Part shown: in pieces, positions 60,818 to 64,000 of the stretch
How the letters are laid out: every line of letters begins with the position of its first letter
How positions within the stretch are numbered: position 1 is the stretch's first letter
Origin: Chryseobacterium culicis
Lineage (GTDB): Bacteria > Bacteroidota > Bacteroidia > Flavobacteriales > Weeksellaceae
Length of the DNA: 64,000 nt
Assembly: GCF_002979755.1 (NCBI RefSeq)
Contig: NZ_PCPP01000002.1
Span: 1-64,000 of the forward strand
Direction: 5' to 3'
Translations under genes and position numbers: made by a program
The notes under the pieces: generated by a model
What the model saw: the letters and a program-made list of their open reading frames with translations, nothing else
Databases searched by the model: none
Told to the model about the DNA's origin: nothing

Positions 60818-61228
60818 ATGTATCCAACAGATTTAGTAATGCCTATGAAGGCAGAGCTTACAGATAAAGGTTTTCAGGATTTAACAACTCCAACTCAGGT
60901 AGAAGATGCTTTAAAGCAATCCGGAACTACCCTATTGGTAATCAACTCCGTATGTGGTTGTGCTGCAGGTGCTGCAAGACCAGGAGTAGTATACTCTTTA
61001 ACAGGTGACAAAAAACCAGATCATTTAACAACTGTATTTGCAGGATTTGATACTGAGGCTGTGGTAGAAGCAAGAAAACACCTTGCTCCATTCCCTCCAA
61101 GTTCTCCATGTGTAGCTCTTTTCAAAGATGGTGAATTGGTTCACATGCTGGAAAGACACCACATCGAAGGGAACCCGGCAGGCGCTATTGCTGCAAACCT
61201 TCAGGCTGCATACGATGAGTATTGTTAA
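60818..61228 (+). CDS. BrxA/BrxB-family bacilliredoxin (YphP/YqiW type)
   Basis: A 136-residue thioredoxin-fold protein with the CGC active site in NSVCGCAAGAARPGV, and KHLAPFPPSSPCVALFKDGELVHMLERHHIEG after it. The family reduces mixed disulfides between proteins and bacillithiol. It is cytoplasmic, and the start at 60818 is complete. It is monocistronic with its own promoter and terminator. Confidence 0.93.
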   Translation: MYPTDLVMPMKAELTDKGFQDLTTPTQVEDALKQSGTTLLVINSVCGCAAGAARPGVVYSLTGDKKPDHLTTVFAGFDTEAVVEARKHLAPFPPSSPCVALFKDGELVHMLERHHIEGNPAGAIAANLQAAYDEYC

Positions 61229-61248
61229 TAAACAATAAACTAGATATC

Positions 61249-61279
61249 AAACCGTTACAAATTTTGTAACGGTTTTTTT
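61249..61279 (+). terminator. Rho-independent terminator after the bacilliredoxin gene
   Basis: AAACCGTTACAAA pairs with TTTTGTAACGGTTT with almost no loop, followed by seven T residues. Confidence 0.88.
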
Positions 61280-61333
61280 ATTTAATCACGTAAAAAATTT
61301 TCTGAAAATTCAAATATCATTATATTTGTTGAA

Positions 61334-62848
61334 ATGGCAACCAAAGCACTTTTCAATACCGTAGTCAACTGGTTCATCCGTCAAAGGATTGATCAGATAC
61401 AGAATTTCATGGACCATCCCATTGAAACCCAGAAAGGTATACTCTTTTCTCAATTGTTTCATGCGGAGGATACAGAATATGGTAAACTATACGGATTCAA
61501 TTCTATATCAAGTTATCAGGATTTTAAAAACAAAGTTCCTATTGTCACCTATGAAGAAATGGAACCTTTTATTGAGAAAGCAAGACAGGGATATAAAGAT
61601 GTAAGCTGGCCTGGTCTCATTAAACATTTTGCCAAATCATCGGGAACCACCAATGCGAAAAGCAAATTTATTCCCATCTCTGCAGAAAGCCTTGAATACT
61701 GCCACATGAAAGCAGGAAAGGATATGGTTTCCATTTATGCCAACAACCATCCTGAAAACCAGCTTTTTAATTATAAAAACTTACGTTTAGGAGGAAGCTC
61801 TGAACTGTATGCTGATTTTAATACAAAATTCGGCGATTTATCAGCTATTTTGATTGACAACCTCCCGTTTTGGGTAGAAATTACCACCACACCAAGTAAG
61901 AAAGTTTCTTTGATGGGTGAATGGGAAAGCAAACTGAAAGCAATCACTTCCGAAGTAAAAAACGAAGATGTAGGAAGTATCCTTGGAGTACCCAGCTGGA
62001 TGATGGTTCTTTTGCAAAGAGTATTAAAAGAAACCAATGTAGAAAGTATTTCTGAACTGTGGCCTAATTTAGAGGTTTTTTTTCACGGCGGAATAAGCTT
62101 TAAGCCCTATCGGGAACAATTCAGGCAGATCATCGGAAAAAACATCAATTACTACGAAATTTATAATGCTTCCGAAGGATTCTTCGGTATTCAGGACAGA
62201 CCGGACAGTGATGAGATGCTTCTGATGCTGGATTATGGGATATTTTATGAGTTTATTCCAATGGATCAGTTCCATTTTTCAAATCCTAAGGTTGTAAGCC
62301 TGGAAGATGTGGAAGTAGGGAAAAATTATGCAATGGTCATCACAACCAACGGAGGACTTTGGAGATACCTGATTGGAGACACTGTTGTTTTTACTTCAGT
62401 TAATCCTTTCAGAATAAAAATAACAGGAAGAACAAAACATTATATCAATGCTTTTGGGGAAGAACTGATGATTACCAACGTAGAATCAGCGCTTTCAAAG
62501 GCTTGTGAAGCAACGGGTGCACACATTACCGATTTTACAGGAGCTCCTGTATTTATGAACGGAAATGAAGGGGGTGCTCATGAATGGATTTTTGAATTCA
62601 GTCAGCATCCGGATGATCTGGACAACTTTATTGATGCTTTTGACAAGCATTTAAAGACCATCAATTCAGACTATGAAGCAAAGAGATACAACAATATAAC
62701 GCTTAAAAGACCTATTGTACATATCGCTAAAAATAATCTGTTTTATCATTGGCTGGAAGCTAAAGGAAAACTTGGCGGACAAAATAAAGTGCCTAGATTA
62801 AGCAACGACAGAGAATACATTGATCCATTGCTGGAAATGAATAAATAG
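61334..62848 (+). CDS. Bacterial GH3-family acyl-adenylate-type ligase
   Basis: A 504-residue protein of the GH3 family, which in plants joins amino acids to auxin or jasmonate. The adenylation motif SSGTTNAKSKFIP is at about 97-109, with EIYNASEGFFGIQD and TTNGGLWRYLIGDTV later. Bacterial members are common in Bacteroidetes, and their substrates are unknown. It has no signal peptide. An ATP-dependent acyl-amino acid ligase is the family-based prediction. Confidence 0.88.
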   Translation: MATKALFNTVVNWFIRQRIDQIQNFMDHPIETQKGILFSQLFHAEDTEYGKLYGFNSISSYQDFKNKVPIVTYEEMEPFIEKARQGYKDVSWPGLIKHFAKSSGTTNAKSKFIPISAESLEYCHMKAGKDMVSIYANNHPENQLFNYKNLRLGGSSELYADFNTKFGDLSAILIDNLPFWVEITTTPSKKVSLMGEWESKLKAITSEVKNEDVGSILGVPSWMMVLLQRVLKETNVESISELWPNLEVFFHGGISFKPYREQFRQIIGKNINYYEIYNASEGFFGIQDRPDSDEMLLMLDYGIFYEFIPMDQFHFSNPKVVSLEDVEVGKNYAMVITTNGGLWRYLIGDTVVFTSVNPFRIKITGRTKHYINAFGEELMITNVESALSKACEATGAHITDFTGAPVFMNGNEGGAHEWIFEFSQHPDDLDNFIDAFDKHLKTINSDYEAKRYNNITLKRPIVHIAKNNLFYHWLEAKGKLGGQNKVPRLSNDREYIDPLLEMNK

Positions 62849-62878
62849 AAGATATAGACCACTTCTGGTTAAAGAATA

Positions 62879-62911
62879 AAAAGCCGTAATTCACTGAGAA
62901 TTACGGCTTTT
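62879..62911. terminator. Bidirectional terminator between GH3 and the lipoprotein gene
   Basis: AAAAGCCGTAATTC and GAATTACGGCTTTT form 14 perfect pairs with a 5-base loop between convergent genes. Confidence 0.9.
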
Positions 62912-62921
62912 ATTTTATATT

Positions 62922-63332
62922 CTATTTACTTAAGTCTTCTTTCACTTTCTTGGCAGCTTCCTCTACTTTTGAAGCTCCTGCTTTAGCCGCTTCCTTAGCA
63001 TCTTTCCCTACTTTATTCGCTTCAGTTTTAATATCCTGTCCCGCTTTGTGAAGATCCTGTTTCGTTTTATCAGCTGTCGCATCAATTTTATCTTTTGCTT
63101 TCTGAGCAGCATCGTCAATTTTGTTACCCGCTTCATCTACTTTTGCTTTCACATCTTCTTTTGCATTGTTGATCTTTGCCGTATCAAGTGTGTTTGGCGT
63201 TTCTGTAACAGTAGTTGAAGTAGTGGTAACAGATCCGTCAGGGTTTTCTACCTGTTCTGTTTTTGTTGTTGATTTTGTACATGCTACAGTGAATACTGAG
63301 ATTGCTACTGCAGCCAGGATTTGTTTTTTCAT
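62922..63332 (-). CDS. Small lipoprotein with LEA-like Lys/Ala repeats
   Basis: A 136-residue protein with lipobox FTVAC (Cys18), a Thr/Ser-rich stretch, then about 80 residues of amphipathic helix built from short repeats such as KAKVDEAG, KAKDKID and AKKVKEDLSK. The composition resembles late-embryogenesis-abundant or apolipoprotein-type helices that may coat surfaces or protect against drying. It would lie on a periplasm-facing membrane. It is 31 bases from the next gene on the same strand. Confidence 0.75.
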   Translation of the reverse strand: MKKQILAAVAISVFTVACTKSTTKTEQVENPDGSVTTTSTTVTETPNTLDTAKINNAKEDVKAKVDEAGNKIDDAAQKAKDKIDATADKTKQDLHKAGQDIKTEANKVGKDAKEAAKAGASKVEEAAKKVKEDLSK

Positions 63333-63363
63333 ATTGTATATTGTTTAATGATGTTTGTTGTGT

Positions 63364-63726
63364 TTATTGTGCCTTCGTGTCCTGAGCAGAAGGTGCTTCT
63401 GAAGCTTTTTGTTTCTTTTCTGCTTCAACCTTCTTTTTTTCCTCTTCCTGTTTTACTTTGTTTTCTTTTTCCAGCTCTGCTTTTAGCTTATTTTCTTCTT
63501 CCTGAAGCTTTTTAGCCTGTTTTACAGAATCAATATACTGAGGAGAAGACATTCTTATTTTTCGGGCGATATCCACTGAAACAGCTCCTGTAGAAAAGGA
63601 ATCAATAGCTGTGGTATCATACCGAACTTTCACTTCCTGTTCAGCTCCGAAACCTGGAGATTCTTTCTTGGAACAGGCAGTAAAAAGGATAATAAAAATA
63701 AAAATCGCAGACAGTAAATTTTTCAT
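63364..63726 (-). CDS. Small lipoprotein with charged coiled-coil tail
   Basis: A 120-residue protein with lipobox LFTAC (Cys18), a short folded-looking part (VKVRYDTTAIDSFSTG) and a Lys/Glu-rich coiled coil from about residue 65 to the end. No family is recognised. It follows the endonuclease/phosphatase gene by 4 bases, so the two are cotranscribed. Confidence 0.7.
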   Translation of the reverse strand: MKNLLSAIFIFIILFTACSKKESPGFGAEQEVKVRYDTTAIDSFSTGAVSVDIARKIRMSSPQYIDSVKQAKKLQEEENKLKAELEKENKVKQEEEKKKVEAEKKQKASEAPSAQDTKAQ

Positions 63727-63730
63727 GGAA

Positions 63731-64000
63731 CTAATTTAATCGAAATTCTGCAATTACAGGATAGTGATCCGATAATTTCACAGATTGGTCTACTTTATAG
63801 CTTAGCGGGATGATTGATTTCGAAGTAAAGATATAGTCAATTCTCAAAGGAACTTTATAATCATGAAAACTGCTGGCACTTCCCTTTCCGGCCACTAAAA
63901 ATGCATCCTGAAGATCCTTTCCAAGATTATAATATTCATATGAATTGGGAACGGAATTAAAATCTCCGGCCAAAATCACAGGGTAAGGCGATAAATCAAC
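63731..64000 (-). CDS. Endonuclease/exonuclease/phosphatase family protein (C-terminal part)
   Basis: The gene runs off the right edge; the 89 residues seen start VDLSPYPVILAGDFNSVPNS. The motif GDFNS, then RIDYIF and the final SDHYPVIAEF, are the last three catalytic blocks of the EEP (DNase I-like) fold. The upstream part with the first catalytic residues is outside the window. It could be a phosphodiesterase or a nuclease, perhaps secreted. Confidence 0.85.
   Translation of the reverse strand, partial: VDLSPYPVILAGDFNSVPNSYEYYNLGKDLQDAFLVAGKGSASSFHDYKVPLRIDYIFTSKSIIPLSYKVDQSVKLSDHYPVIAEFRLN

Noticed and set aside
1-64000. CRISPR arrays, tRNA or rRNA genes, phage or transposase genes
   Set aside because: No regularly spaced direct repeats, no cloverleaf-like sequence and no such coding regions were found on either strand.

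Overview
The window reads as chromosomal DNA of a flavobacterium, most likely Chryseobacterium or a close relative in the Weeksellaceae. This is inferred from the low-GC sequence, the many gene starts preceded by the Bacteroidetes -7 promoter element TAnnTTTG instead of a Shine-Dalgarno site, a SusC/SusD pair, several TonB-dependent receptors, a DUF2795 gene directly before secA, and a bacterial GH3-family gene. No rRNA gene, tRNA gene, CRISPR array, phage or transposase was seen.

Layout. Positions 1-900 are non-coding and full of dispersed and tandem repeats. From 0.9 to 11 kb lie housekeeping and conserved genes: a PA0069-type radical SAM protein, small proteins, a large AsmA-like membrane protein, a DUF2797 protein, a nucleotide-sugar epimerase, a DUF2795 protein and secA. 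From 11.2 to 20.2 kb is an iron-uptake cluster: three TonB-dependent siderophore receptors and two tandem PepSY-TM inner-membrane proteins. Next come a ROK sugar kinase, msrA, a susC/susD pair, a secreted phospholipase-C-like protein and a secreted metallophosphoesterase. The last four together suggest uptake and breakdown of a phosphorus-containing lipid or sugar-phosphate substrate.

From 30.7 to 40.8 kb is the most unusual part. A membrane-anchored protein of unknown family, a lone 60-residue secreted-type peptide gene, a TPR sensor kinase and its response regulator are followed by a tight ten-gene operon. That operon encodes a Cys/His-rich mini-protein, a double DUF1508 protein, a PD-(D/E)xK nuclease of HsdR-N type, a Cys-rich SH3 lipoprotein, a PH-SHOCT protein, a TM2 protein, two membrane proteins of unknown function, a TerB-like protein and a VWA lipoprotein. 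The same inverted repeat, TTACGG-N4-CCGTAA, lies 21-22 bases upstream of a -7-like element at two promoters that bracket the two-component genes, so the island is probably one regulon. The mix of TerB-like, VWA, nuclease and membrane parts recalls Ter-type stress or conflict systems, but I know of no described system with this composition.

From 42.9 to 60.4 kb is the division and cell-wall (dcw) cluster: mraZ, rsmH, ftsL, ftsI, murE, mraY, murD, ftsW, murG, murC, ftsQ, ftsA, ftsZ and a yqeY-like gene. It opens with three MraZ-type boxes at exact 10-base spacing. Many of its spacers hold imperfect palindromes built from short repeated words, and one junction holds a frameshifted four-helix-bundle (S23-type) gene. 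murF and ddl are absent. The window ends with a bacilliredoxin, a GH3 protein, two small lipoproteins and the end of an endonuclease/exonuclease/phosphatase gene.
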